The translations under genes were made by a program, and so were the position numbers. From Pseudomonas fluorescens (GTDB lineage: Bacteria > Pseudomonadota > Gammaproteobacteria > Pseudomonadales > Pseudomonadaceae): DNA of 64,000 nt. Numbering within the stretch: the stretch's first letter is position 1; each line of letters opens with the position of its first letter. Shown here piece after piece: positions 7,356 to 17,060 of the stretch. The stretch is taken from NCBI RefSeq assembly GCF_900215245.1, contig NZ_LT907842.1:2418001-2482000 (forward strand), read 5' to 3'. Below the pieces are notes generated by a model. That model was not told where the DNA came from and searched no databases. It saw nothing but the letters and a program-made list of their open reading frames with translations.

Positions 7356-8633
7356 ATGAGCAAGACCAACGCATCCCTGATGAAACGCCGCGAAGCCGCT
7401 GTACCACGCGGTGTTGGCCAGATTCACCCGATCTTCGCCGAGTCGGCAAAGAACGCCACCGTGACCGACGTTGAAGGTCGCGAGTTCATCGATTTCGCCG
7501 GCGGTATCGCCGTGCTGAACACCGGCCACGTGCACCCGAAAATCATCGCCGCCGTGACCGAGCAACTGAACAAGCTGACCCACACGTGCTTCCAGGTATT
7601 GGCCTACGAGCCGTACGTGGAGCTGTGCGAAAAAATCAACGCCAAGGTGCCAGGCGACTTCGCCAAGAAAACCCTGCTGGTCACCACCGGTTCTGAAGCC
7701 GTTGAAAACGCCGTGAAAATCGCGCGTGCCGCGACCGGCCGTGCCGGCGTGATCGCCTTCACCGGCGCCTACCACGGCCGCACCATGATGACCCTGGGCC
7801 TGACCGGCAAAGTCGTGCCTTACTCGGCCGGCATGGGCCTGATGCCAGGCGGTGTGTTCCGTGCGCTGTTCCCTAACGAACTGCACGGCGTCAGTGATGA
7901 CGACTCCATTGCGAGCATCGAACGCATCTTCAAAAACGATGCCGAGCCGCGTGATATCGCGGCCGTCATCATCGAGCCGGTGCAGGGCGAGGGCGGTTTC
8001 TACGTCGCGCCGAAATCGTTCATGAAGCGTCTGCGTGAACTGTGTGACAAGCACGGCATCCTGCTGATCGCCGACGAAGTGCAAACCGGTGCCGGCCGTA
8101 CCGGTACGTTCTTCGCCATGGAACAGATGGGCGTGGCTGCCGACCTGACCACCTTCGCCAAATCCATCGCCGGTGGCTTCCCGCTGGCCGGTGTGTGCGG
8201 CAAGGCGGAATATATGGACGCTATCGCCCCAGGTGGCCTGGGCGGCACCTATGCCGGTAGCCCGATCGCTTGCGCTGCTGCCTTGGCGGTGATGGAAGTG
8301 TTCGAAGAAGAGCACCTGCTTGACCGTTGCAAGGCGGTCGGCGAGCGCTTGGTGACGGGCCTCAAAGCCATTCAAGCCAAGTACCCGGTGATCGGTGAAG
8401 TGCGTGCCCTGGGCGCGATGATTGCGGTCGAGCTGTTCGAAGATGGCGACAGCCACAAGCCGAACGCCGCTGCTGTTGCCGCCGTGGTCGCCAAAGCGCG
8501 CGACAAGGGCCTGATCCTGCTGTCCTGCGGCACCTACGGCAACGTGTTGCGCGTGCTGGTCCCGCTGACTTCGCCGGACGAGCAATTGGACAAAGGCTTG
8601 GCGATCATCGAAGAGTGCTTCTCCGAGCTGTAA
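7356..8633 (+). CDS. gabT: 4-aminobutyrate aminotransferase
   Basis: 425 residues, class III PLP aminotransferase. It moves the amino group of GABA to 2-oxoglutarate, giving succinate semialdehyde for GabD. The PLP lysine is Lys269 in TTFAKSIAGGFPL. Upstream features include TTGSEAVENAVKIAR and YHGRTMMTLGLTG, and IADEVQTGAGRTG contains the cofactor Asp. ATG 7356 with GAGG at 7347-7350 is preferred over GTG 7338. A strong terminator follows at 8657, closing the gabDT unit. Confidence 0.95.
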   Translation: MSKTNASLMKRREAAVPRGVGQIHPIFAESAKNATVTDVEGREFIDFAGGIAVLNTGHVHPKIIAAVTEQLNKLTHTCFQVLAYEPYVELCEKINAKVPGDFAKKTLLVTTGSEAVENAVKIARAATGRAGVIAFTGAYHGRTMMTLGLTGKVVPYSAGMGLMPGGVFRALFPNELHGVSDDDSIASIERIFKNDAEPRDIAAVIIEPVQGEGGFYVAPKSFMKRLRELCDKHGILLIADEVQTGAGRTGTFFAMEQMGVAADLTTFAKSIAGGFPLAGVCGKAEYMDAIAPGGLGGTYAGSPIACAAALAVMEVFEEEHLLDRCKAVGERLVTGLKAIQAKYPVIGEVRALGAMIAVELFEDGDSHKPNAAAVAAVVAKARDKGLILLSCGTYGNVLRVLVPLTSPDEQLDKGLAIIEECFSEL

Positions 8634-8656
8634 GCGGACACTGACCTGATCGACAG

Positions 8657-8683
8657 AAAAAACCCGCTTCGGCGGGTTTTTTT
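8657..8683 (+). terminator. Rho-independent terminator after gabT
   Basis: AACCCGC-TTCG-GCGGGTT (8661-8678) with A-rich left flank and a T-run on the right, so it can work in both directions. Confidence 0.92.
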
Positions 8684-8772
8684 GTGCCGGGTGCAGCACA
8701 TTCAGGCCTTGTTCATTGTATGTAGGCAGCTTGATTGTCTAAGGTGCAGGCATTGCCGATGGAGCGTGCTGG

Positions 8773-9981
8773 ATGACTGCTGTTGATTTACCGGCTGTAC
8801 CCCGAGTGTTGATTGCCGAGGCGGACCCTTGGTCGCGGGATCTGCTCAAGCAAGTGTTGTTGAATGTGCGCTGCGACGCACGGCTGGACGTGTGTGCCGA
8901 TGGGCAGCAAGCTGCCACGCTGCTGCAAGAAAAAGCCTACGACCTGATCCTGGCGGATTGGGAGCTGCCGGGCATCGATGGCCTGAGCCTGCTGCGCAAC
9001 GTGCGCCAGAAGCGCCGCTCGCCCGCGCTGCCGTTTATTTTGCTGAGCACTCGCAATGACAGTGCCAGCGTACGCGAAGCCTTGCCCCTGGCGCCCACGG
9101 CGTACCTGACCAAACCCCTGGACATGGACGGCCTGACCCAGCGGCTGCAAGACCTGCTGCTCAATGAAGGCGAAAGCGTGTATTGCGAAATCCCTCCGTT
9201 GGCGCCGGGCATGACCTTGCCGGTGTTCCTGGAGCGCCGACGCGACGCCTGCGACGGCGCACCGTTGTGGGTCGACGTGAAGGCGGCGGTGCAACAGAGC
9301 CTGGGGCCGGATGGCCTGGACCTCCAGTGCCTGGAAGATCGGGTACGCATGGACCCGCAAATCACCGCCGTGCTCATCGCCGCGGCCAACAGCGCCGGGC
9401 AGCATGGCTCACCGGTACAACACCTGCCGGCCGCGCTGCACTCGCTGGTGCCCGGGCAGAGCATGAACCTGATCCTGGGCCTGACCCTCAAGCACAACGT
9501 GGTATTGGGCGATCCGGCACTGGTGGCCTACGCCGAGCGCCACTGGCAGTTGTCCCAGGCCACTGCCGACTATGCCCGCCGCCTCGCGCGTATGCTGGAT
9601 CTGGACCACGAGCGCTGTTACAGCGCCGGTATCCTGCACCGGCTGGGGGACTTGGCGCTGTTGCGCTGCCTGGAAGATTGGCGCCTGGGCGGTGGTGCGT
9701 TGGATGACGAAGTGATTGGCGAGTCGCTGTTCACCTTTGGCGCGGCCTATGGGTCGGCGTTGCGCACGCGTTGGCGCTTGCCGTTGGAGCTGCGTCAGTT
9801 GATCGCGGCGACTTATTCACTCGAAGGCGGGGTGTATTCGCGCGAAGCGCTGGTGGTGAACCTGGCGGCGCAAATGGCGCGCCTGACCGAGCATGAAGGG
9901 CTTGAAGAACTCGCCAAAGGCAAGACTGCGCGGTTGCTGAAAGTGGGCCTGTCGGAGCTGATGCGGGTGCGTAAAACCTGA
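8773..9981 (+). CDS. Response regulator with HDOD output domain
   Basis: 402 residues. Residues about 12-130 are a receiver domain: acidic pocket EAD near residue 17, phosphoacceptor Asp in LILADWELPG, and the conserved Lys in AYLTKPLD. Residues about 165-370 resemble an HDOD domain (IAAANSAGQHGSPVQHLPAA; CYSAGILHRLGDLALLR), a degenerate HD-hydrolase fold that is used for signalling rather than hydrolysis. No DNA-binding domain is present. It is transcribed alone, between the gabT terminator and a convergent diguanylate cyclase gene, so its partner kinase is elsewhere. Confidence 0.85.
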   Translation: MTAVDLPAVPRVLIAEADPWSRDLLKQVLLNVRCDARLDVCADGQQAATLLQEKAYDLILADWELPGIDGLSLLRNVRQKRRSPALPFILLSTRNDSASVREALPLAPTAYLTKPLDMDGLTQRLQDLLLNEGESVYCEIPPLAPGMTLPVFLERRRDACDGAPLWVDVKAAVQQSLGPDGLDLQCLEDRVRMDPQITAVLIAAANSAGQHGSPVQHLPAALHSLVPGQSMNLILGLTLKHNVVLGDPALVAYAERHWQLSQATADYARRLARMLDLDHERCYSAGILHRLGDLALLRCLEDWRLGGGALDDEVIGESLFTFGAAYGSALRTRWRLPLELRQLIAATYSLEGGVYSREALVVNLAAQMARLTEHEGLEELAKGKTARLLKVGLSELMRVRKT

Positions 9982-10016
9982 GAAAAAAATACCCCGATCC
10001 CCGCTTCTGATCAGTG

Positions 10017-11018
10017 CTAGCCGGCTACCACGCGGTTTTTGCCCTGGCGCTTTGCCTCGTACATGGCGGTATCGGCCCGCGCGAACAGGCTGTCCAGGGT
10101 TGAGTCGTCTTCACACAGGTTGGCCAAGCCCTGGCTGACGGTCACGGTAAACGCCCTGCCTTCACAGCTGAAACTCAATGCCTGGATTTCCTTGCCCAGG
10201 CGTTCAGCCACCTGCATCGCCATCTCCGGCGCACACCCCGGCAGCACGGCGGCGAACTCTTCGCCGCCAATACGCCCGAACAGGTCGCCACGGCGCAATA
10301 CGCCCCGACCGCTCTCGGCGATACGCCGCAACACCTGATCGCCCTCCAGATGGCCGTAGCTGTCGTTGACGTCTTTGAAGTCATCAATGTCCAGCAACAG
10401 GAATGCCAGCGGCGCGCCTTGGGCGCAGGCGTTGTCGAAGGCTTGATTGGCGCACTCGAAAAAATGCCTGCGGTTGCTGCTCTGGGTCAGCACGTCGGTG
10501 GTGGCCAGGCGGTGCAGCTCCAAGGCCATCTGTTTCTTTTCGGTGATGTCCTCGGCCATGCCGACCACGATTGTTGGCGCACCGGGCTCGACCTGCTGGT
10601 TGATATAGCATTTGTCGCTCAGCCAACGAATGTGCCCGTCAGCCGTGATGATGCGGTACTCGCGGTCCTCCACGGCACCGTGCTCCAGCACGCGAGCGAG
10701 GCTGTGTTCGGCATAGTCGAGGTCTTCAGGGTGGATGCTGTTGCGCCATTCGCGGTAATCGGCCAACAGCAAACCGGCCGACCGGCCGAACACCCGCTCG
10801 TAGGCAGGGCTCACATACAGCACGCGACGCGTTTGCCAATCAATGGCCCACAGCACGGCATTCACACTGACCAGCAGTGAGCTCAGCAATTGCTCGCGCT
10901 CGCTCAACCGTTCGACTTCACCCTGGGCGTGCATCAGCGCCAACAGGGTGGCCGCCGCGGCTGGGCGAGGAGGCTCAGCAGTGGGGGCGTCGGGTAGGTA
11001 GGGCTTTTCGTGGACCAT
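10017..11018 (-). CDS. PAS-GGDEF diguanylate cyclase
   Basis: 333 residues, soluble. A PAS domain of the PAS_3 type spans about 45-165 (VLYVSPAYERVFGRS; EDREYRIITADGHIRW; MAEDITEKKQ), followed by a GGDEF domain from about 172 to the end. The active-site motif is GGEEF, intact, and five residues before it is an RxxD inhibitory site (RRGD), so the enzyme should make cyclic di-GMP from GTP and be inhibited by its product. No membrane segment is visible, so the PAS domain probably senses a cytoplasmic cue. It converges with the REC-HDOD gene and is 188 bases from the desaturase gene. Confidence 0.9.
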   Translation of the reverse strand: MVHEKPYLPDAPTAEPPRPAAAATLLALMHAQGEVERLSEREQLLSSLLVSVNAVLWAIDWQTRRVLYVSPAYERVFGRSAGLLLADYREWRNSIHPEDLDYAEHSLARVLEHGAVEDREYRIITADGHIRWLSDKCYINQQVEPGAPTIVVGMAEDITEKKQMALELHRLATTDVLTQSSNRRHFFECANQAFDNACAQGAPLAFLLLDIDDFKDVNDSYGHLEGDQVLRRIAESGRGVLRRGDLFGRIGGEEFAAVLPGCAPEMAMQVAERLGKEIQALSFSCEGRAFTVTVSQGLANLCEDDSTLDSLFARADTAMYEAKRQGKNRVVAG

Positions 11019-11205
11019 CGGTACAACTCTCTCTGGGCGCGCCGCAGGATGGAACAGCGGTCACTACAAGGGTCACCATGATGGCGAAGTGTTCTTTGAG
11101 AGAGGGGAATTGCAGTGAAGTTCCGTGATCGTCACGGATTGGCGGTGCCCGGAAAATGGCGCCAGAAAGAGGGTGTGTGGGAGGGGTGGCCCTCCCACAG
11201 TGCCG

Positions 11206-12390
11206 TCAGACCGCTGCAGGGCGCAGCGAATAGGTCTTCAGTTGGTGGGCAAAATCACGCAGGGACTGGATGCCACTGGCTTCGGCCTCGTGCACCCATT
11301 CCTTGATCGCCGCCAGCATATCGTGGCCATTGGAACTGGTCTTCAGCCAGATCTGCTGCAACGCCAGGCGTTTTTCGTAGATCACCGTCAATGCATGGCT
11401 GTGTTCCAGCATGCTCTGGATACGCACGTGGTGGCGGTCATCCAGCAGGCTGGTTTCCCGTGACAGCAGGCGTTTGGCACGGTGGAACTGGTGGCGGACC
11501 GAATGATCGACCTTCTCCAGCTCCTGCTTGACCAGCGGGCCGATCACCAGCTTGCGGTATTGGGCCATGATCTGGAAACGGTTGTTGAGGATCGCCATGG
11601 CGGTGTCCATGTCCAGGTTGCCTTTACCCTCCACGCGGTGCGCGATAGGCGCGACGCGTTGCACCTTGGCCAGGCGCAGGAAGCTGAACACTTTGATCCA
11701 CGCCCAGCCGAGGTCGAATTCCCACTTCTTGACCGACAGCTTGGCCGAGTTCGGGTAGGTGTGGTGGTTGTTGTGCAGTTCTTCGCCACCGACGATGATG
11801 CCCCATGGCACCAGGTTGGTCGCTGCGTCGCGGCATTCGAAGTTGCGATAGCCGATGGCATGCCCCAGGCCGTTGATGACACCGGCTGCCCAGAACGGAA
11901 TCCACATCATCTGGATCGCCCAGATGGTGATGCCGATGGTGCCGAACAGCAGCAGGTCGATCACGCCCATGATCGCCACGCCCAGCAGCGGGTAGGGCGT
12001 GTAGAGTTTGCGTTCGATCCAGTCGTCCGGGCAGTTCTTGCCGTAGATGCGCAGGGTCTCGGGGTTCTCGGCTTCGGCGCGGTACAGCTCGGCGCCTTTG
12101 CGCAGCACGGTGGACAAACCCTTGATGACCGGGCTGTGCGGGTCGTCGACGGTTTCACATTTGGCGTGGTGTTTACGGTGGATAGCGGTCCACTCGCGGG
12201 TGTTCTGTGCCGTGGTCAGCCACAGCCAGAAGCGGAAGAAGTGTTTCAGGCCGGCATTGAGCTCCAGGGAGCGGTGGGCTGAATAGCGGTGCAGATAGAC
12301 CGTGACCCCAACGATGGTCACATGGGTCATCAACAGAGTGACCGCCACCAGTTGCCAGGCTGACAGGTCAAGAAAACCGTTGTACCACAT
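11206..12390 (-). CDS. desA: Delta-9 acyl-phospholipid desaturase
   Basis: 394 residues, integral membrane di-iron desaturase that introduces a cis double bond into membrane acyl chains. The three histidine boxes are present: HRYSAH, HRKHH and HNNHH. Hydrophobic segments near residues 10-30, 35-50 and 150-190 fit the family. ATG 12390 (MWYNGFLDLSAWQ) is chosen because AGGG lies upstream and the longer frame adds 13 atypical residues. The C-terminal region of about 110 residues is soluble and helical, as in Pseudomonas DesA. The gene is divergent from the GGDEF-EAL gene. Confidence 0.88.
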   Translation of the reverse strand: MWYNGFLDLSAWQLVAVTLLMTHVTIVGVTVYLHRYSAHRSLELNAGLKHFFRFWLWLTTAQNTREWTAIHRKHHAKCETVDDPHSPVIKGLSTVLRKGAELYRAEAENPETLRIYGKNCPDDWIERKLYTPYPLLGVAIMGVIDLLLFGTIGITIWAIQMMWIPFWAAGVINGLGHAIGYRNFECRDAATNLVPWGIIVGGEELHNNHHTYPNSAKLSVKKWEFDLGWAWIKVFSFLRLAKVQRVAPIAHRVEGKGNLDMDTAMAILNNRFQIMAQYRKLVIGPLVKQELEKVDHSVRHQFHRAKRLLSRETSLLDDRHHVRIQSMLEHSHALTVIYEKRLALQQIWLKTSSNGHDMLAAIKEWVHEAEASGIQSLRDFAHQLKTYSLRPAAV

Positions 12391-12476
12391 AGGCTGTATG
12401 GCCCTCAGATAAAGAAAAAAACAGCTCACGCATTATCACTAAGCCTACAGAGAAAACCAGCCGCCCTTTCAGATAG

Positions 12477-12505
12477 GAGTGACTGGATGTTTCTTATTCT
12501 ATAAT
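12477..12505 (+). promoter_or_regulatory. Possible sigma-70 promoter for the GGDEF-EAL gene
   Basis: A perfect TATAAT at 12500-12505 with a weak -35 (AGTGAC, 12478-12483) 16 bases upstream, and a T-rich leader before the start codon at 12557. The -35 match is poor, so activation may be needed. Confidence 0.4.
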
Positions 12506-12556
12506 CCGCAGCCTTTGTAGGGCGATTTTGTTTTTTTGGTAAGGATTACTGAACCT

Positions 12557-14470
12557 ATGCTGTTTTCATACCGAGGTGCCCTGCGTGTGGGGCTGGTATA
12601 TCTGCTGGTTTCCATTGTTTGGCTCCAGCTCAGCCAGCAGCTATTGATCAACTTTCTCGATGAGCCGCACGCGTTAGTGCGCTGGCTGCAGGTGCGCGGG
12701 TACGTGTGGGTGGCCCTCAGCGCGTTGGTTATTTACCTGATTTGCGTCCGTTTTGTCCGCGCTCATCAAGTTCAGCTACCCCAGCAGGAAAACCGCGAGC
12801 GCTTGCGCCAGGCGGCCGCCGTGTTCGATTGCACGCGCGAAGGGGTGCTGGTCACCGACGCCCAAGGGCTGATCGTGCACGTCAACCGGGCGTTCATGGA
12901 AATCACCGGCTACCAACAAGAAGACGTCATGGGCGAGCGCCCCAGCCTGTTCAAGTCCGGGCGCCATTCGTCGAATTTTTATCAGCAAATGTTCCAGACC
13001 CTGGAGGACAAGGGTGAGTGGAGCGGTGAAATCTGGAACCGGCGTAAAAGCGGTGAGATTTATCCCCAGTGGCAAACCATCCGTGTGATCCACGACGACC
13101 AAGGCCAGGTCAGCCATCACGTCGCGGTGTTTTCCGATATCAGCGCCATCAAGGACTCCGAGCACGAACTGGCGCACCTCGCCCATCACGACCCGCTGAC
13201 CGACCTGCCCAACCGCCTGCTGTTTACCGACCGTGCCGAACAGGCGCTGGCCTCGGCGCAAGTGCACAAGCGTGGCTGTGCGTTGTTGTTGATGGACCTG
13301 GACCACTTCAAGATCATCAACGACAGCCTCGGCCATAACGTCGGTGATCAGTTGCTCAAGGCAGTGGGCGAGCGCCTCAAAGGCCTGTTTGGCCCCGGCG
13401 TGACGCTGGCGCGCCTGGGTGGGGACGAGTTCGCCGTGCTGGCCGAAAGTTGTCCACAGGTGATTCAGGCTGCCGCGATCGCACAGCGCATGCTCGATGC
13501 GATGAAAGACCCCTTCGTGTTCGACGGCAACCAGTTGTTTATCAGCGCCAGCGTCGGCATCAGCCTGTTCCCCAGTGACGCCCTGAGCGCCCAACAGTTA
13601 CTGCGCAATGCGGATTCCGCGCTGTTCAAGGCCAAGAGCGTCGGTCGGGAAGGGTATGCGTTGTACACCGAAGAGCTGACCGCCCACGCGCAGAATCGCG
13701 TGGAAATCGCCAGCGAACTGCGCCGCGCCCTCGAACAGCAAGAGCTGCGTGTGTATTACCAGCCTGTGCATAACCTGCAAGACAGCCGCCTGCTCGGCGT
13801 CGAAGCGCTGGTGCGCTGGCAACACCCGGAGCGCGGCCTGGTGCCGCCGGGGGAATTTATCCCCATCGCCGAGCGCACCGGGCTGATTGCCGATATCGAC
13901 GCCTGGGTGATGGACCAGGCCTGTCGCCAGATGTGCCAGTGGTTGGCCGAGGGCGCGCCGTTGAGCTTTGTTGCGGTGAATGTCTCCAGCCGTCTGTTCG
14001 CCCGGCGCGAGCTGTACGAACAAGTCGCCCAAGTGTTGCATGAAACGGGCCTTGATCCGGCGTTTCTGGAGCTGGAAGTCACCGAAAGCGCGGTGATGGA
14101 TGACCCCGAAGTGGCCCTTGAGCAATTGCATCGCTTGCGTGAGCTGGGCTTGCGCCTGGCCATTGATGACTTCGGCACTGGCTATTCATCGTTGCTGCGC
14201 CTCAAGCGCTTGCCGGTGCAGAAGCTCAAGATCGACCAGGGTTTTGTCGCCGGGCTGCCGTGGGACGAAGACGACGCCGCCATCGTGCGCGTGGTGATCG
14301 CCCTGGCCAAAAGCATGGGCATGCAGGTGCAGGCCGAAGGCATTGAGCAAGTGGAGCAGGCGCGGTTTCTGTTGGCGCAGGCGTGCGATATGGGGCAAGG
14401 TTATTGGTTCGGGCGGCCGATGCCGGCAACTGAAATTGATTGGGCGCGTGCGCCAGCTATCAGGACTTGA
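12557..14470 (+). CDS. Membrane PAS-GGDEF-EAL cyclic di-GMP enzyme
   Basis: 637 residues. Two N-terminal membrane helices lie at about 10-30 and 45-68, with a short loop between. A PAS domain follows (about 85-200), then GGDEF (about 205-365) with intact LGGDEF, then EAL (about 385-630) with intact EALVRW, EVTES and DDFGTGYSS metal-binding motifs. Both catalytic domains look competent, so it may make or break cyclic di-GMP depending on the PAS signal; proteins of this layout often act mainly as phosphodiesterases. ATG 12557 has AAGGATT upstream; TTG 12536 is rejected. A REPIN follows the stop. Confidence 0.9.
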   Translation: MLFSYRGALRVGLVYLLVSIVWLQLSQQLLINFLDEPHALVRWLQVRGYVWVALSALVIYLICVRFVRAHQVQLPQQENRERLRQAAAVFDCTREGVLVTDAQGLIVHVNRAFMEITGYQQEDVMGERPSLFKSGRHSSNFYQQMFQTLEDKGEWSGEIWNRRKSGEIYPQWQTIRVIHDDQGQVSHHVAVFSDISAIKDSEHELAHLAHHDPLTDLPNRLLFTDRAEQALASAQVHKRGCALLLMDLDHFKIINDSLGHNVGDQLLKAVGERLKGLFGPGVTLARLGGDEFAVLAESCPQVIQAAAIAQRMLDAMKDPFVFDGNQLFISASVGISLFPSDALSAQQLLRNADSALFKAKSVGREGYALYTEELTAHAQNRVEIASELRRALEQQELRVYYQPVHNLQDSRLLGVEALVRWQHPERGLVPPGEFIPIAERTGLIADIDAWVMDQACRQMCQWLAEGAPLSFVAVNVSSRLFARRELYEQVAQVLHETGLDPAFLELEVTESAVMDDPEVALEQLHRLRELGLRLAIDDFGTGYSSLLRLKRLPVQKLKIDQGFVAGLPWDEDDAAIVRVVIALAKSMGMQVQAEGIEQVEQARFLLAQACDMGQGYWFGRPMPATEIDWARAPAIRT

Positions 14471-14484
14471 AATACAGTCAAAAT

Positions 14485-14571
14485 GTGGGAGCGGGCTTGC
14501 TCGCGAAAGCGGTCTGTCAGAAACAGGTGTATTGACTGATTCACCGCATTCGCGAGCAAGCCCGCTCCCAC
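14485..14571. repeat. REPIN (paired inverted REPs)
   Basis: GTGGGAGCGGGCTTGCTCGC at the left is matched by its inverted copy at 14549-14571, with about 40 bases between. It sits between the GGDEF-EAL gene and oscA and could serve as a transcript end. Confidence 0.9.
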
Positions 14572-14666
14572 CTTTGGATTTCGGCATGGCTTATTTTCAG
14601 TGTCGCACGCGTAAAAAACCTCGCAACCCCACGTCCTGCCAGAAAATTCTTTCTGGTTATATAAAC

Positions 14667-14691
14667 ATTCTTAAATAGTCTTTTTAAGAAT
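14667..14691 (+). promoter_or_regulatory. Palindromic operator upstream of oscA, candidate CysB site
   Basis: ATTCTTAAA and TTTAAGAAT form perfect 9-base arms around a 7-base spacer. The site lies 80 bases before the oscA start in an AT-rich region, where activation by CysB under sulfur limitation is expected. CysB sites are AT-rich and loosely conserved, so the assignment is by position. Confidence 0.55.
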
Positions 14692-14771
14692 ATCCGCGCT
14701 TATCTACTATCGCCCTCACGCCGCAAGCAGTGCCGCCACTGCCAGGCACTATTCATTTCAGGAGCGAGACC

Positions 14772-14954
14772 ATGAGCGCATCTCTACGTAGCGTCGACGG
14801 CCAGGACGAAGCAGCCATTTTGCGTGAGATCCAGAGCGCCTTGCGCGACCTGCGGTTCGGCGCGGTGGAAATCACTGTGCATAACGCCCAAGTGGTGCAG
14901 ATCGAACGCAAAGAAAAATTCCGTTTGCAGAACCCGGGTAACAAACCGAGCTAA
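14772..14954 (+). CDS. oscA: Sulfur-starvation response protein OscA (DUF2292)
   Basis: 60 residues. The core [34 protein letters not shown] is the DUF2292/YezD-type small domain, and a gene of this kind directly in front of sbp is the standard oscA arrangement in Pseudomonas, where it is needed for growth on organosulfur compounds. The molecular role is unknown. AGGAGCGAG lies 6 bases before ATG 14772. sbp starts 65 bases after the stop in the same direction, so it is the first gene of the oscA-sbp-cysTWA unit. Confidence 0.88.
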   Translation: MSASLRSVDGQDEAAILREIQSALRDLRFGAVEITVHNAQVVQIERKEKFRLQNPGNKPS

Positions 14955-15019
14955 GCAATAACGGCGATAGACCCGCAATTATAAGAAAAAGCCAACACCC
15001 AGAATTTCAGGAGCCTTCT

Positions 15020-16030
15020 ATGTCGTCGATTCGCCGTTACGCCCTCGCCGCACTGGCCAGTGCCGTGTTTGCCGGTTCCGCAGTTGCCAAGGACTACGAG
15101 TTGCTTAACGTCTCGTATGACCCTACCCGTGAGCTGTACCAGGATTACAACGCTGAATTCACCAGCTTCTGGAAGAAAGAGCACCCCGGTGACAACGTCA
15201 AGATCCAGCAATCCCACGGTGGCTCCGGCAAGCAAGGCCGTGCAGTGATCGACGGCCTGCGCGCCGACGTCGTCACCCTGGCGCTGGCCGGCGACATCGA
15301 CGAAATCGCCAAGCTGGGCAAGACCCTGCCGGAGAACTGGCAAACCCGCCTGCCGGACGCCAGCACGCCGTACACCTCGACCATCGTGTTCCTGGTGCGC
15401 AAGGGCAACCCTAAAGGCATCAAGGACTGGGGCGACCTGATCAAGCAAGACGTTTCGGTGATTACCCCGAACCCGAAAACCTCCGGCGGCGCCCGCTGGA
15501 ACTTCCTGGCCGCCTGGGCCTATGGCCTCAAAGCCGGCGGCAGCGAAGCCAAGGCGCAGGAATACGTTCAAGCGCTGTTCAAGCATGTGCCGATCCTCGA
15601 CACCGGCGCTCGCGGCTCGACCATCACCTTCGTCAACAACGGTCAGGGTGACGTGTTGCTGGCCTGGGAAAATGAGGCGTTCCTGGCGTTGAAAGAAGAC
15701 GGCGGCGCCGACAAGTTCGACATCGTCGTGCCGTCCCTGTCGATCCTCGCGGAGCCGCCGGTGGCCGTGGTCGACAAGAACGCCGAGAAGAAGGGCAATA
15801 CCGAGATTGCCACTGAATACCTCAAACACCTGTACAGCCCGGCTGGCCAGGAGATTGCGGCGAAGAACTTCTACCGCCCACGCGATGAGAAAGTCGCTGC
15901 CAAATACGCCCAGCAGTTCCCGAAACTGGACCTGGTGACTATCGACAAAGACTTCGGCGGCTGGAAAACTGCCCAACCGAAATTCTTCAATGACGGTGGC
16001 GTGTTCGACCAGATTTACACGGCGCAGTAA
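15020..16030 (+). CDS. sbp: Periplasmic sulfate-binding protein
   Basis: 336 residues with a Sec signal peptide (about 1-23, ending AGSAVA before [17 protein letters not shown]). It captures sulfate or thiosulfate in the periplasm for the CysTWA transporter. The family signature near the mature N-terminus ([15 protein letters not shown]) and HGGSGKQ in the anion pocket are both present. AGGAGCC precedes the ATG. A REPIN separates it from cysT, which may lower the transporter message compared with the abundant binding protein. Confidence 0.96.
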   Translation: MSSIRRYALAALASAVFAGSAVAKDYELLNVSYDPTRELYQDYNAEFTSFWKKEHPGDNVKIQQSHGGSGKQGRAVIDGLRADVVTLALAGDIDEIAKLGKTLPENWQTRLPDASTPYTSTIVFLVRKGNPKGIKDWGDLIKQDVSVITPNPKTSGGARWNFLAAWAYGLKAGGSEAKAQEYVQALFKHVPILDTGARGSTITFVNNGQGDVLLAWENEAFLALKEDGGADKFDIVVPSLSILAEPPVAVVDKNAEKKGNTEIATEYLKHLYSPAGQEIAAKNFYRPRDEKVAAKYAQQFPKLDLVTIDKDFGGWKTAQPKFFNDGGVFDQIYTAQ

Positions 16031-16077
16031 GCCAAAGTACCTGTAGGAGTCCCGCTTCTCTCTGTGAGCTGGCTTGT

Positions 16078-16164
16078 GTGGGAGCTGGGCTTGCCCGCGA
16101 TAGTATCACCGCAGTGTGGCTGACACACCGAGGTGGCTGCATCGCGGGCAAGCCCGGCTCCCAC
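16078..16164. repeat. REPIN between sbp and cysT
   Basis: GTGGGAGCTGGGCTTGCCCG and its inverted partner (ending GGCTCCCAC at 16164) enclose about 40 bases. It lies inside the operon, in the 198-bp sbp-cysT gap, and could cause partial termination or protect the sbp message. Confidence 0.85.
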
Positions 16165-16228
16165 ATAAACCAGCTCCCACAGAGGAGCGCGCTCCTGCAG
16201 TGGTTTCTACCTTTAACCAAGGACTCTT

Positions 16229-17047
16229 ATGTCGCGTCGTATTTCCCCCGTCATACCCGGCTTCGGGCTGACGCTGGGCTACACCGTGGTGTACCTCAGC
16301 CTGATCGTACTCATCCCCCTGGCGGCGATGTTTGTCCACGCCGCTCAACTCACTTGGGATCAGTTCTGGGCCATTATTTCCGCACCCCGTGTGCTGGCGG
16401 CGTTGCAACTGAGCTTCAGCACCGCGTTGTACGCCGCGCTGATCAACGGCGTAATCGGCACGCTGCTGGCCTGGGTGCTGGTGCGCTACACCTTCCCCGG
16501 CCGCAAGATCATCGATGCGATGATCGACCTGCCGTTTGCCCTGCCCACTGCCGTGGCCGGTATCGCGCTGACCGCGCTGTACACGCCGACCGGCCTGGTG
16601 GGCCAGTTCGCCGCCGACCTCGGCTTCAAGATCGCCTACAGCCCCTTGGGCATCACCCTGGCACTGACCTTCGTCACACTGCCCTTCGTGGTGCGCACGG
16701 TGCAGCCGGTGCTGGCCGATATCCCCCGGGAAGTCGAAGAAGCCGCCGCCTGCCTGGGCGCCAAGCCATTGCAGGTGTTCCGCTACATCCTCGTGCCTGC
16801 ATTGCTGCCCGCCTGGCTGACCGGCTTCGCTTTGGCCTTTGCGCGTGGCGTGGGTGAGTACGGTTCGGTGATCTTCATCGCCGGTAACATGCCGATGAAA
16901 ACCGAGATCCTGCCGCTGCTGATCATGGTCAAGCTCGACCAATACGACTACCGCGGCGCCACCTCCATTGGCGTGCTGATGCTGGTGGTTTCCTTTGTCC
17001 TGCTGCTGCTGATCAACTTGTTGCAGCGGCGCATCGAACGTCCATAA
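16229..17047 (+). CDS. cysT: Sulfate ABC transporter permease CysT
   Basis: 272 residues with six predicted membrane helices. It is one half of the membrane channel for sulfate/thiosulfate. The coupling motif contacting the ATPase ([23 protein letters not shown], about 170-192) is intact. AAGGACT precedes ATG 16229. cysW follows after 13 bases. Confidence 0.95.
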   Translation: MSRRISPVIPGFGLTLGYTVVYLSLIVLIPLAAMFVHAAQLTWDQFWAIISAPRVLAALQLSFSTALYAALINGVIGTLLAWVLVRYTFPGRKIIDAMIDLPFALPTAVAGIALTALYTPTGLVGQFAADLGFKIAYSPLGITLALTFVTLPFVVRTVQPVLADIPREVEEAAACLGAKPLQVFRYILVPALLPAWLTGFALAFARGVGEYGSVIFIAGNMPMKTEILPLLIMVKLDQYDYRGATSIGVLMLVVSFVLLLLINLLQRRIERP

Positions 17048-17060
17048 GGAGGCGCGGAAC

